Shown: positions 24,234 to 33,938, counted from the first letter of the stretch. The stretch is 64,000 bases of DNA from Bog-473 sp963821755 (GCA_963821755.1 CAWGEX010000003.1:124001-188000), one strand, 5' to 3'. Notes: generated by a model from the letters alone, not told the origin. A program made the numbers and translations.

Positions 24234-27230
24234 CTACTGCTCGTCAGCGCGGGCGCCGTCGAGTGTGGCAAGGATCTCGTCGCCCCAGCGCTCGAGGCGG
24301 ACCGGGCCCATCCCTCGGCATGCCGCGAGCTGGGCCAAGGTCTGCGGGTCTCGCTCAGCGATACCGACGAGCTCGGCGTCCTTCAAGATGACATACGCGG
24401 GGACCGCATCTTGGCTGGCCACGGCCGACCGCCACGTGCGCAGTGCCTCCTCGGCCGCGGTGGGCTCGGACGCCGGACCCACCAAGGTGACGCTCTGGCC
24501 ATCCACCCGGACATCGGAACCGAGTGCCACCTTGAGGGTGACGGATCCGAGTGACAGGACGGCCGCCGCTGCGTTTACCTCGACAATGGTGCCGATGCTG
24601 CCTCGATACTCCACCGCCAGTCCCACCACCGCCTCTGCCGTGGGGAGCCGGACTTCGGAAAACACCTTGGCCTCCCGACCACTCGTGCCGGCTCCTCTGC
24701 TCCGACGGCCCCGTCGGGGACTCGGCGCGGGACTGTTCGCACCAGCTGTGTCGTCGGTGCGCCCGGCGCGCCAGCCGCCTCCGGTCTCGGCCGCCCGAGG
24801 CGCGGGCCGGGCGCGAGTGCCGTCCAGTTCGTCGAGAAAGATCGACGGTGCATCGTCATCGGCCAGAATGACGACCTGACTCCGGGCTCGAGTGAGGGCG
24901 ACGTGGAAGACCCGGCGCTCGCCCTCGTCGTCGGTACTCAGCCGATGGGGGAAGAGCCCGCGTGACGCGTTGAAGATGACGACGTGGTCCCACTCGCGAC
25001 CCTTGATCCGGTGCACGGTCGACAGCAGGACCGAGGGCCCGTCGGCGGGAGTCCGTGACAGCACGTCCCGCATCCAGGCTTCGAAGGTGGTGACGTCGCG
25101 ATGGAGGGTGGCCACCGACTCCAGCGCGGCCAGGTCATCGGCATGGGTCGAGCGATCGGCCTCGGCCCGCGAGGCGTCGAGGATGTCCATGGTGTCGCCC
25201 AGCCCGATCTCGAGCCGGATGGTCTTGAGGGCCGCCGCCGCCGAGCGGTCGCAGGCCCCGGCGACGGTCTCGAGGTCGTCGGCGTAGGCCTCCAGTTTCG
25301 GCACGTCGCGACCCGAGAGGCGGCCGGCCAGTCGTCGTATGTCGTTGATCGAGGTGGTGGGTCGGCTAGTGAGCATGTCGACGACCTTGGGGGCGATGCC
25401 CCGCGAGGGCCGGCGGATCGTCTCGTGGACGTCCTCCCGCCTGATGCGGCCCGGGTCTGATCCGATGCGCAGGTAGGCGAAGGCGGTGCGGATGCCGGTG
25501 CGTTGCAGCACGCTGGGCGACAGGGGAGTGGTGCAGGGCACCCCGGCCTCCATGCAGGCCACCTGCACCGGCAGGAGGGCCGAGTTGACCCGGGTCAAGA
25601 CGGCGATATCGCCGGGGTCGACCCCGCCCGACCGCCAGGCCGAAATGGCGCCCACGGCCAGCCCGGCTAGCCCGTCGGCCGAGGTCTTCATCACCGTGAC
25701 CGGCCCGGAGCCCCTCAGCGGCCCCTCGAAGCGGGCGAGTTGGGCCAACTCGTCGGTACGGCCGGCCGGAGCGTGGATCTCTTTGTCGAGACGGCGCTCG
25801 TTGTACGCGAGCACGTGGCGCGCCGCGTCGATGAGGCCGGGCGGGCACCGGTAGTTCACGGTCAGGGCGTGACCGGAGGCACCGGGGAAATAGCGAGGGA
25901 ACTCGATGAGGAACTCGGGGGTCGCCCCCGCGTAGCCGTAGATGACCTGGTCGTCGTCACCCACCCCGAAGCAGTCGAACGCCGGGGCGGCCAGCAGCCG
26001 GATGAGCAGCAGGTGAGCCGGGTTGAGATCCTGGAACTCGTCCACCAGCAGGTGGCGGGAGCTGGACTGGGCCCGCACCCGGGCGTCGGCATCGGTCAGG
26101 AGGATCTCGATGGCCTGGTAGATCTGCTCGTCGAAATCGACGGCACCGAGGTCCGCCAGGGCCGAACGGTAGGTGGCGAACCCCTCCGCAATGCCCGCCG
26201 CGTCGGGAATGGCTTCTTCGACCGCCGAGGGTGGGGTCAGTCCGAGCCGGATGGCCGAAAGAGCCTCGAGGTAGGGAGCCACGGTGTCCGTATTGGACTG
26301 CCGGCGGATTTCGATGTGGCGCTGCAGGAGGTCTCGCACGGCGCCCTCCTCCAGCACGCGTCGGTGGCCGGCCGGACCGAATTCATTGCAGATCCAGAAC
26401 CCGAGGCTGTTCAGCGTGCGGATATTGAGAGCGGGCGCCCCGGGGATGTCCTCGCAGCGCAGCCTCAGGTCTGCGGCGGCTTTGTTGTTGTAGGCCAGCG
26501 CCGTGACCGTGCTCGGATGCACCCGCCGGTCGACGATCAGGTGACGAAGTCGCTCGGTGAGGACCCGGGTCTTGCCCGAGCCCGCCGGTGCGATGACCCG
26601 GGCCGCCCCCGTGCGGTGACCGACGGCGGCCAACTGGTCCGGCGCCAGCTCCGATGACGGAGGCGCGTGCCCGGCCGGTTCGAGCCGTCCCGCTTCGGCG
26701 TTCCATCGGTGGACGACGCCGAGGGCTGGAGTGTTGGCTGAGCGGTCGGCCGAGGGGATGGTTGATGAGAGTGAAGGCGGATGGGGCGGCCCCCCATCGA
26801 TGAACAGGGGGGAGCCGTCGGCGAGCGTGACGTCCGCCGGACCACCTTCGACCACGCCGTCGTGGGCGAACTGGCGCGCCGCCTTGCGACCGTGCCACCA
26901 GACGGGCTCGCCCCCTCGGGCGTCGTAGTTGTTGGCCCAGACCAGGAACTGCAGCCGCTCACGGCTGAACTCGAAGTCTGGTCGGAGCTCGTAGACCGGC
27001 CGGTCGCATCGTTCCGGAGCCCGCAGGGCGGTGGGGTCGAGGTCCAGCACGACCACCACGGGTCGGCGGTCGATCCAGTACCGATGGAGGTCCTCCGCCG
27101 CAGGGCCCGGGTCGCTCAGCGAGGCGCCCCCGATCAGCACTCGAGGGCAGGACGCCCAGGCCTCGGGCGGCTCGTGCCCTGGGAGCACCACGACGCCCCG
27201 GCCCAGCTGGCCTGCCCCTTCCGAAATCAT
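24234..27230 (-). CDS. UvrD-like superfamily I DNA helicase with C-terminal HRDC domain
   Basis: The 998-residue protein has an N-terminal extension of ~200 residues, then the SF1A helicase motifs: Walker A APAGSGKTRVLTER, Walker B LLVDEFQDLNPAH, motif III GVGDDDQVIYGYAGA, motif IV LTVNYRCP, motif V VLLSTVHRIKGREWDHV and motif VI VFHVALTRARSQVVIL. A KOW-like segment (PTAEAVVGLAVEYRG) and an HRDC domain (PAYVILKDAELVGIAERDPQ, then LAACRGMG) follow. The layout resembles mycobacterial UvrD2 but with the added N-terminal region. It should unwind DNA 3' to 5' in repair. No LexA box is visible before its start. Confidence 0.92.
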   Translation of the reverse strand: MISEGAGQLGRGVVVLPGHEPPEAWASCPRVLIGGASLSDPGPAAEDLHRYWIDRRPVVVVLDLDPTALRAPERCDRPVYELRPDFEFSRERLQFLVWANNYDARGGEPVWWHGRKAARQFAHDGVVEGGPADVTLADGSPLFIDGGPPHPPSLSSTIPSADRSANTPALGVVHRWNAEAGRLEPAGHAPPSSELAPDQLAAVGHRTGAARVIAPAGSGKTRVLTERLRHLIVDRRVHPSTVTALAYNNKAAADLRLRCEDIPGAPALNIRTLNSLGFWICNEFGPAGHRRVLEEGAVRDLLQRHIEIRRQSNTDTVAPYLEALSAIRLGLTPPSAVEEAIPDAAGIAEGFATYRSALADLGAVDFDEQIYQAIEILLTDADARVRAQSSSRHLLVDEFQDLNPAHLLLIRLLAAPAFDCFGVGDDDQVIYGYAGATPEFLIEFPRYFPGASGHALTVNYRCPPGLIDAARHVLAYNERRLDKEIHAPAGRTDELAQLARFEGPLRGSGPVTVMKTSADGLAGLAVGAISAWRSGGVDPGDIAVLTRVNSALLPVQVACMEAGVPCTTPLSPSVLQRTGIRTAFAYLRIGSDPGRIRREDVHETIRRPSRGIAPKVVDMLTSRPTTSINDIRRLAGRLSGRDVPKLEAYADDLETVAGACDRSAAAALKTIRLEIGLGDTMDILDASRAEADRSTHADDLAALESVATLHRDVTTFEAWMRDVLSRTPADGPSVLLSTVHRIKGREWDHVVIFNASRGLFPHRLSTDDEGERRVFHVALTRARSQVVILADDDAPSIFLDELDGTRARPAPRAAETGGGWRAGRTDDTAGANSPAPSPRRGRRSRGAGTSGREAKVFSEVRLPTAEAVVGLAVEYRGSIGTIVEVNAAAAVLSLGSVTLKVALGSDVRVDGQSVTLVGPASEPTAAEEALRTWRSAVASQDAVPAYVILKDAELVGIAERDPQTLAQLAACRGMGPVRLERWGDEILATLDGARADEQ

Positions 27231-27320
27231 GGTGCAGGGTAGCGATCGGATGTCTCGGTGGGCCTCCTTCTTCGTCGTGACCAGGTCGGGGCGGGGTCGA
27301 CCTGCGCTGGAATCAGCCCG

Positions 27321-27761
27321 TCAGGATTGCGAAGGCTCAAGCACGAAGACGGGGATCTCTCGCGTCGTCCTCTTCTGGTAATCGGCGTAGTCCGGATAGG
27401 CGGCCACGGCACGCTCCCACCATGTGGCCTTCTCATCCCCGGTGACCAGGCGCGCCCTCATGTCGGTCTTGACGGGGCCGTCCTGCAGCTCGGTGTCGGG
27501 ATTGGCGACCAGGTTGTAGTACCAGACGGGATGGTCCGGCGCCCCACCCTTGGAGGCCACCACGGCATAGCGACCGTCGTGCTCCACCCGCATGACGGGC
27601 GTCTTGTGGAGCTTGCCGCTCTTGACCCCCCGGTTGGTCACGATCACGACCGGCAGGTCACGCAAGGTCGTGCCTTCGAGGCCGCCCGAACTCTCGTACA
27701 GGTCGACCTGGTCTCTCACCCATTGCTGGGGGCTGGGCTCGTATTCACCAGTGAGGGGCAT
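27321..27761 (-). CDS. F420H2-dependent nitroreductase/quinone reductase, Ddn family
   Basis: The 146-residue protein matches the deazaflavin-dependent Ddn family. It has the GVKSGKLHKTPVMRVEHDG segment, the phosphate-binding YAVVASKGGAPDHP stretch and WYYNLVANPDTEL. Members use reduced F420 to reduce quinones or nitro compounds at the membrane. F420 use is common in actinobacteria, which agrees with the rest of the window. It stands alone, downstream of the CaiB-type gene on the same strand after a 200-base gap. Confidence 0.9.
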   Translation of the reverse strand: MPLTGEYEPSPQQWVRDQVDLYESSGGLEGTTLRDLPVVIVTNRGVKSGKLHKTPVMRVEHDGRYAVVASKGGAPDHPVWYYNLVANPDTELQDGPVKTDMRARLVTGDEKATWWERAVAAYPDYADYQKRTTREIPVFVLEPSQS

Positions 27762-27881
27762 GGAGCGATCGTACCGGGCGAGGGATCGCCCTCAGCCGGT
27801 CGATTGGGGCGTCTTCATGGGAGGCCCAGACGGCAATGGCCGCTGAAGCCTTGTTGTATTGACCGTGGCGTCGGCCCCGCC

Positions 27882-27929
27882 GGCGGGAACGGCGGGAACG
27901 GCGGGAACGAACGCGGGAACAGGCGGGAG
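27882..27929 (+). repeat. 9-base tandem repeat (GGCGGGAAC)
   Basis: Three perfect adjacent GGCGGGAAC units (27882-27908) are followed by imperfect copies in the spacer between the Ddn-family gene and the CaiB gene. It is a short slippage-prone array with no obvious coding role. Confidence 0.7.
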
Positions 27930-27963
27930 TGACGGGAGTGTGATCGCTGGCTGAGAACGCGGG

Positions 27964-29094
27964 CTACCCCGCGCGAACCCGGCGAAACCCCTGGCCGCGG
28001 TGTTGGTCGAGGGTGGGAGCCGGTAGCGGCGGCGGTCCAGGCGCCCCACCGAGCCGGATGGGGAAGCCCGGGAAGGGAGCAGTGGCGAGCATGCCGGCGC
28101 GGTCGAGCACCGGGGCGGCCGGGACGCCGGCCGCCAGGAGACTCGACACCAGGTCGTCGCGGAGGCGTGACCCGATGGCGTCGGTGACGGCCCCAGCCAG
28201 CTCCTCGCTTCGTGCCAGGCGTTCGCTGAAGTTGAGGCCACCCAGGTCTGCGAGTCCCAGTTCGCTGCACAGTGCAGACCAGAAGTGCTGCTCGTTGACC
28301 ACGCCGAGCGCCACCTGCAGACCGTCGGCGGTATCGAAGAGCCCGTAACCCGGCACGCCGCGGGATCCAGAGAGAACGTCACCGACCCCGACCCCGACCC
28401 CTTCCCCCGCCCCGGCGGCACCGGCACCGGCACTGGCATCGGCAACAGGGTCCTCGTCCGACACCGAACTGGCCGAGCCGGTCCAGGTGGCCATGACGTC
28501 GGTCATCGAGATATCGAGATACGTCCCCGGCCCTCCGGCCCCTCGACCGAGCAGCGCGGCGCAGATGCCGAAGGCTGCCGTCATACCGGCGGCCAGGTCG
28601 GCCAGAGGCAGTGGTGGCATGACGGCGGCACCACCGTCTGGCGCCAGCGCTCCGGCCCAGGCCTGGTAGTTGAGGTCGTGTCCCGGCGCCACGGCCAGCG
28701 GACCTTTCTGCCCGTAGCCCGAGATGGAGCAGTACACGACACCGGCGTTCAGGGCCCGGACCGCGGCCTCTCCCAGCCCGAGCCGGGCCATCACCCCGGG
28801 GCGGAAGCCTTCGACGATGACATCGGCCTCGGCCGCCAGTTCCAAGGCCCGCCTCCGCCCCGGCCCATCAGGTTCCTTGAGGTCGAGCATGATGCTGCGC
28901 TTGCCTGCATTGACCGACTCGAAGAGCTCGGGATAGTGCCGCATGGGATCGCCGCCCGGAGGTTCGACTTTCACCACGTCGGCGCCCAGACCAACCAGGA
29001 GCGACGTGGCGTAGGGACCGGGCCGCCAGATGCTCAGATCCAATACCGACACCTCGGAGAGCATCGAGGGGGATGAAGGTGCCACAGGAGACAT
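27964..29094 (-). CDS. CaiB/BaiF family III CoA-transferase
   Basis: The 376-residue protein has the family N-terminus (VLDLSIWRPGPYATSLLVGL, then GADVVKVEPPGGDP), the NAGKRSIMLDLK segment and the catalytic Asp in PGHDLNYQAWAG. It would move CoA between carboxylic acids, for example in side-chain or racemisation steps such as those of AMACR. A low-complexity Gly/Ala/Val insertion (about residues 216-237, bases 28374-28450) sits between the two domains. It is divergent from the gene at 29130. Confidence 0.9.
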   Translation of the reverse strand: MSPVAPSSPSMLSEVSVLDLSIWRPGPYATSLLVGLGADVVKVEPPGGDPMRHYPELFESVNAGKRSIMLDLKEPDGPGRRRALELAAEADVIVEGFRPGVMARLGLGEAAVRALNAGVVYCSISGYGQKGPLAVAPGHDLNYQAWAGALAPDGGAAVMPPLPLADLAAGMTAAFGICAALLGRGAGGPGTYLDISMTDVMATWTGSASSVSDEDPVADASAGAGAAGAGEGVGVGVGDVLSGSRGVPGYGLFDTADGLQVALGVVNEQHFWSALCSELGLADLGGLNFSERLARSEELAGAVTDAIGSRLRDDLVSSLLAAGVPAAPVLDRAGMLATAPFPGFPIRLGGAPGPPPLPAPTLDQHRGQGFRRVRAG

Positions 29095-29129
29095 CCTTCC
29101 ACCCCGTACCCGACGGGTAGCGTGCCCTC

Positions 29130-29826
29130 GTGCTGGGATTCTTCTCGTTCACCGAAGTGACCCGACCGTCGGCCCACCGGGCCTACAACGAGTGGCACCG
29201 CCTCGACCACATGCCCGAGCAGTTCTCGCTCGACGGTGTCCTCTTCGGCCAGCGCTGGGTGTGCACACCCGATTGTCGGGAGGCTCGAGTGGCGGTCAGC
29301 CCGCCTGCTCGAGCCCTGCCATTACATGACCCTCTATCTCATGCGGGACGCCGGGGTCCTCCCGGCGTTTTTCGATTTGGCCCAGAGGTTGCGCCAAGCC
29401 GACCGATTCTTTGCCGATCGGCGCGCCCATCTCTCGGGACCCTTCGAAGTACGGGACCGTTGGGTGTCGCCGCGGGTCAAGGTCTCAGCCACCGCCGTCC
29501 CGCATCGACCCGCCCGCGGCATCTATGTCGTCGTCGGTCCCCCTGTGGACGGCGCAGCCATGGTGGCCCACCAAGGAGTGGCCGGGGCCTGGTCCTTCGC
29601 CGCCACCGAAGCCACCCCCACCGACCCCAGCCTCGCCCGCCACATCACCGTGGCTTTTATCGATGGTGACCTGGCCACAACCGCGTCACAGCTGGGCCAA
29701 TGGTGCCTGCAACACGCCGGACACGGCGGAACCGTGGAGTGGGCCGGCCCGCTCGACCTCCTCGACCGCGTCAACCCCATCGACACCGATTCATACGACT
29801 GGTTCGATAGATTGACCCCCCAATGA
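29130..29826 (+). pseudogene. EthD-like / dimeric alpha-beta barrel protein with a frameshift
   Basis: The first frame gives MLGFFSFTEVTRPSAHRAYN, then EWHRLDHMPEQFSLDGVLFG, a ferredoxin-like EthD-type N-terminus. Near 29285-29305 the frame shifts by one base, and the second frame gives LEPCHYMTLYLMRDAGVLPA and continues to 29826 through a second related half (YVVVGPPVDGAAMVAHQGVA). Joined, the product is about 231 residues. Its stop overlaps the next gene's ATG by 4 bases, which supports a once-functional operon. The break may be a base error. Confidence 0.6.
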
Positions 29827-30614
29827 CCAGTGGCAAGCAATCAAAAGCACAGCGCCGGGCCGAATCGCAGCGGCGGGCCGCGGAGAAGCGAGCGGCCGAG
29901 TTGCGCAAGCAGCGGATGCGCGTGGCCACCAGGGTCGGGGGAATCGTCGTCGCCCTACTCGTGGTCGTGCTCATCGTCGTGGTGGCCACCAGCGGCTCGA
30001 ACACGGTGAATCCGGCCACGACCAATCCCCATGTCCCCACGGTGGCCATCCCGGCCTCCATGACGTTGGTGCCCGCTCCCAAGACGACGTTGGGGCCCGA
30101 ACAGATCCCGGTCCCCAGTGGGCCGAAGTTGGCCACGCTGATCAACGCCGGGTCCGGGCAGACAATCGACGGGATCCAGTGCCAGACCTCGGAGAAGACC
30201 GTCACGCACGTTCACACCCACCTCACCGTCTTCGTCAACGGGCAACCACGGGTGATCCCCTACGGCATCGGCATTCCGGGGGCGCAGGCCCAAGCCGTTC
30301 AGGGCGGCCCCTACGTCTCAACGGGGAGTTGCTTCTACTGGCTCCACACCCACGCCAACGACGGCATCGTCCACATCGAGTCACCGAGCACCTCTGAATC
30401 GTTCACCCTGGGGCAGTTTTTCGACATCTGGGGTCAACCGTTGAGTACCACCCAGGTGGGCCCGGCCACCGGGCCGGTCACCGTGTTCTTCAACGGCAAA
30501 CTCTTCAAAGGCAACCCGCGGGATCTGCCCCTGGGCAACCACTACCAGATCCAGCTCGACGTGGGAACGCCCATCGTGGCGCCGGTCAACATCACCAACT
30601 GGGCCCAGCTGTAA
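29823..30614 (+). CDS. membrane-anchored extracellular protein with conserved His motifs
   Basis: The 263-residue protein has a strongly basic N-terminus (KAQRRAESQRRAAEKRAA), one membrane helix (about 38-56: GGIVVALLVVVLIVVVA), a Pro-rich linker and an extracellular domain with THVHTHLTVFVNGQ, YGIGIPGAQ, CFYWLHTHANDGIVHIESP and FTLGQFFDIWGQPL. The repeated His residues and one Cys pair look metal-binding. The domain recurs in actinobacterial and archaeal hypothetical proteins as I recall, without a known function. It overlaps the gene before it by 4 bases. Confidence 0.8.
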   Translation: MTSGKQSKAQRRAESQRRAAEKRAAELRKQRMRVATRVGGIVVALLVVVLIVVVATSGSNTVNPATTNPHVPTVAIPASMTLVPAPKTTLGPEQIPVPSGPKLATLINAGSGQTIDGIQCQTSEKTVTHVHTHLTVFVNGQPRVIPYGIGIPGAQAQAVQGGPYVSTGSCFYWLHTHANDGIVHIESPSTSESFTLGQFFDIWGQPLSTTQVGPATGPVTVFFNGKLFKGNPRDLPLGNHYQIQLDVGTPIVAPVNITNWAQL

Positions 30615-30618
30615 GCCG

Positions 30619-31954
30619 ATGGAATGCGATGTCGTCGTGGTCGGCCTCGGTCCCGGCGGGGAGGAAGCCGCCGGCAAATTGGCCGATTCGGGTCTCAACG
30701 TCGTCGGTGTCGAGGCCGAGCTTCTCGGCGGTGAGTGCCCGTATTGGGGGTGCATCCCCTCCAAGATGATGGTGCGGGCCGCCGACCTGCTGGCCGAAGG
30801 CCGGCGCATCCCCGGCAACGCCGGCACGTCGGTCGTCACGCCGGACTGGGCCCCCGTGGCCACGCGCATCCGTGAAGCCACGGACTCGTGGGATGACAAG
30901 GTCGCCGTCGACCGGTTCGTGGGCAAGGGCGGCCACTTCATCCGGGGCCGGGCCCGGATCACCGGGCCCCACTCCGTCGACGTCGACGGCGAGACGATCA
31001 CCGCCGGCACCGCGCCTGGTGCTGGCCACCGGGGCCAGGGCCTGGGTCCCGCCCATGTTCGACGCCGTCCCGCACTGGACCAATCGTGAAGCGATTGCCG
31101 CCGAGGAACTACCTGACTCGTTGCTCATTGTCGGTGGGGGAGCGATCGGCCTGGAGTTGGGGCAGGCCATGTCCCGCTTCGGCGTGGCCGTGACCATCGT
31201 GGAGATGGCCGACCGCATTCTGGCGCCGGAGGAGCCCGAAGTCTCCGAGTTGATGACCGAGATCCTGGAGCGCGAGGGCCTGGCCATCCACACCGGCGTG
31301 ACGATCGAGCGGGCCGAGCCCACCGGGCCGACCGGGTGCACCTTGCATTTCACTGACGGTCGTTCGTTCTCGGCCGACCGCCTGCTCGTGGCCACCGGTC
31401 GCCGATCCGACCTGGCGGCACTGTGCGTGGCCGCGCTCGGGCTGGGGCTCGACGAGACCGCTCGGGCGCTCCCGGTGGACGCGCGAATGCGTATCGGACC
31501 CGGCGTGTGGGGCATCGGCGACGTCACCGGCCATGGCGCGTTCACCCACATGGCCATGTACCAGGCTCGGATATGTGTGGCCGACATCTTGGGCCACCCG
31601 ATCGCCGAGGCGGACTACCGGGCCGTGCCGAGAGTGACCTTCACCGATCCCGAGGTGGGCTCGGTCGGTCTGACCGAAGCGGAGGCCCGAAGATCGGGCG
31701 GCGGGGTCAGCGTGATGCACGAGCCGATCCCCTCTTCCGCCCGCGGCTGGATCCACAAGGGGGAGGGTCTGGTGAAGTTGGTCGAGCAGGACGGCGTGCT
31801 GGTGGGTGCCACCTCCATGAGCCCCATGGGGGGAGAGGTCCTGGCCGTGCTCACCTTGGCCGTGCACGCCGGGGTCCCGGTCGACACGCTCAAATCGATG
31901 ATTTACGCCTACCCGACCTTCCATCGGGCCATCGATTCGGCGCTCTGGTCCTAA
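30619..31954 (+). pseudogene. FAD-dependent pyridine nucleotide-disulfide oxidoreductase (one frameshift)
   Basis: The N-terminal frame (30619 to about 31010) has the FAD dinucleotide motif VVVGLGPGGEEAAGKLA and the redox-active disulfide LLGGECPYWGCIPSK, the C-x4-C form of lipoamide dehydrogenase and mercuric reductase. After a one-base shift at about 31005-31015 the rest follows in another frame: LVLATGARAW, the NAD-binding LIVGGGAIGLELG, GVWGIGDVTG and the dimerisation domain, ending YPTFHRAIDSALWS. Every expected block is present, so the gene is probably functional in the living organism. Without a lipoyl complex nearby, the substrate is unknown. Its stop overlaps the convergent hydrolase stop by 3 bases. 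Confidence 0.75.
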
Positions 31955-32904
31955 GGCCGGCCGCCCATTTCCTGACTGCCCAGCGCCCGGCCGCCCGGCT
32001 CGGAACCGCCCAGCTCGGCACCGCCCGGCTCGGCGCCCGGCCCGGATCCCGGCGCGACCAACCGGGCCAGGATCGATTCGGCGCGATGGGCCAGGAGCGA
32101 GATGTGCCCCTCGTCGGGGACGACGAAGAGCCGGGCCTCGGGCAGGTGACGCAAGAGGAAGTCGCGGTAGGCCGGGGGGCCGCTCCGGTCCTCGGCGCCC
32201 TCCCAGATGTCCACCGGCGCTCTGACGTCGCCGAGATCGAAGCCCCACGGATCCCCGAAGATCCGGTAGTCCTGCAGGCACCCGTCGGTGCCCTGCCGCA
32301 TCGACTCCTTGACGAAGGCCACCGCCTCGGCCGGCGGGCCCATGGCCTTGATCACCTCCCGGTCGACCCGGGGGATGCTCCGGACCATTTCCCGGTACAG
32401 GCGTCCCTCGGTGGCGTCGGCGATCATGACGCGCATGAGGGTGGCGGCCAGGCCGGGCGCCCGACGTACCAGGAGGAGCAGGACCCGATCGTCGAAGGAA
32501 AGCCCCCGGGTCGTGCCGAAGAGATCGAGGGGGATGGCACTCGAGAGCAGGGCCACGCGGGTCACCCGATCGCGCAAGAGCGCCCCGCACACGGCCGCAT
32601 AGGGACCACCAGCGGACCAGCCCATGACGGCGAATCGATCGATGTCGAGCGCCCCCGTCAGCGCTACCACGTCGTCGGCCCAGTCGAGCAGCCGGCGCTC
32701 GGGCTGATAGGTCGATTGCCCCATGCCGGGTCGATCGGGCGAGATCAGGCGAATGCCGAGCTTCGTGGCCGCGGCGTCGGCCGGTGCGGCATCAAGCCGG
32801 GAGCTCAAGCCGCCGTGGAAGCTCAGGACGGGCCGGCCGCCGGGATCGCCGTACTCCTCGAACGCCAGCACCCTCCCATCGGTCACGGTGACGAAGCCGG
32901 TCAC
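31951..32904 (-). CDS. alpha/beta hydrolase
   Basis: The 317-residue protein starts at GTG 32904, overlapping the upstream stop as GTGA. It has the oxyanion region VLSFHGGLSSRLD, the nucleophile elbow GWSAGG, the acid region PVDIWEGAEDRSGP and the catalytic His in VVPDEGHISL, so the triad is complete. The last ~35 residues are a Gly/Glu/Pro-rich tail of short repeats (GAELGGSEPGGRALG) encoded by GC-rich slippage-prone DNA. The substrate is unknown. Co-translation with the secreted glycosidase-like gene is likely. Confidence 0.87.
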   Translation of the reverse strand: MTGFVTVTDGRVLAFEEYGDPGGRPVLSFHGGLSSRLDAAPADAAATKLGIRLISPDRPGMGQSTYQPERRLLDWADDVVALTGALDIDRFAVMGWSAGGPYAAVCGALLRDRVTRVALLSSAIPLDLFGTTRGLSFDDRVLLLLVRRAPGLAATLMRVMIADATEGRLYREMVRSIPRVDREVIKAMGPPAEAVAFVKESMRQGTDGCLQDYRIFGDPWGFDLGDVRAPVDIWEGAEDRSGPPAYRDFLLRHLPEARLFVVPDEGHISLLAHRAESILARLVAPGSGPGAEPGGAELGGSEPGGRALGSQEMGGRP

Positions 32905-33938
32905 GGTGGCGATACCTGCGGTACCTGCCACGTGGTCAGGTCGGTGCTGCGGGCCAGTCCGATACGGGCATGGCCCCACCCGCCGAACCGGGTCAGCTCG
33001 GTGCTGGCGGCGTAGGTCAGATAGTCCTCGCCCCCGGGACCGACACAGAGGAACGCCGAGTTGGCGTGCTCGTAGCCCACACTCGAGATCCCGGGCCCGC
33101 TGTTGAACGGCTGGCTGGGCACTTGCAGCTCTCGCCCGGTGCTCCAGCGGAGCCAGCTCGATGGCGTGGACGGGTCGCCGGCGGCCAGGGTGAAGATGAA
33201 CGGCTGGTCCAAGGTGTTGGACGTCGCCACCAGAGTCCACGCCCCGCCGACGGTCAGGAATTCGTAATTCTCGACGGTGTCGTTGTAGACCGAGATGTCC
33301 GGTTGACCGACGAGATGGAAGGTGCCGGTGAGCGAGGAGGCCCAGGCGATCTCGAAGTGCTGGATCGACGTGCCTGCCTTGAACCCGAGGATGACGCCAT
33401 GGCCGGTGAAGGCCAAAGCGGCGTCGATCATGCGCTGGTCCAACCCGTGTCCCAAAGGGTGGGCCGGCGACCACGAAGTAAGCGAGGCGTTGGCGCTGGT
33501 GCGGTAGTCCAACCCGGTCGGGGTCTGATAGGTGACGACGAACCGGCCGGTCGGGTCGCGCACGATGTCCGGCGAGGCGGCATCGGTGGCGATGATCTGC
33601 GGGGCCGACCAACGCACCAGATCGGGGCTGGCCGCCTCCGCCACGGCGAAGCGCACATGCGGAGCCGCCCTGGTCTCGGTCATGTCGCTGAAGAGCATGT
33701 GCCACTGCCCGCCCGACCACTGCAGGGCCTGGTCCTTCACGCCATCGGTGGGATAGGAGAGGATCGGGTTGTGCAGGGCGGCCCAGTCGATTCCCCCCGG
33801 GGGCGGGCTCCCCACGATGCAGGCGTGATCCTGCCCGGGAGCCACCTTGGGTGCCGCCGCCGTCGCGGTGGCGGACCCGGCTGAGGCGGCGACCACCATG
33901 GTGGCCAACCCGAAGGCGGCCAGAACAAGTGCTCGCAC
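32901..33938 (-). CDS. secreted beta-propeller protein resembling GH43/GH62 arabinofuranosidases
   Basis: The 345-residue protein has a signal peptide (ALVLAAFGLATMVVAASAG) and repeated propeller-type blades: IDWAALHNPILSYPTDGVKD, QWHMLFSDMTE, SPDIVRDPTGRFVVTYQT and DLTTWQVPQVSP. An early Asp and the later DQRMIDAALAFTG and NDTVENYEF acidic residues could serve as the catalytic set of GH43-like enzymes, but I cannot assign them with certainty. It probably acts outside the cell on plant or cell-wall arabinan, or is a non-catalytic propeller. It is translationally coupled to the hydrolase downstream. Confidence 0.7.
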   Translation of the reverse strand: MRALVLAAFGLATMVVAASAGSATATAAAPKVAPGQDHACIVGSPPPGGIDWAALHNPILSYPTDGVKDQALQWSGGQWHMLFSDMTETRAAPHVRFAVAEAASPDLVRWSAPQIIATDAASPDIVRDPTGRFVVTYQTPTGLDYRTSANASLTSWSPAHPLGHGLDQRMIDAALAFTGHGVILGFKAGTSIQHFEIAWASSLTGTFHLVGQPDISVYNDTVENYEFLTVGGAWTLVATSNTLDQPFIFTLAAGDPSTPSSWLRWSTGRELQVPSQPFNSGPGISSVGYEHANSAFLCVGPGGEDYLTYAASTELTRFGGWGHARIGLARSTDLTTWQVPQVSPP

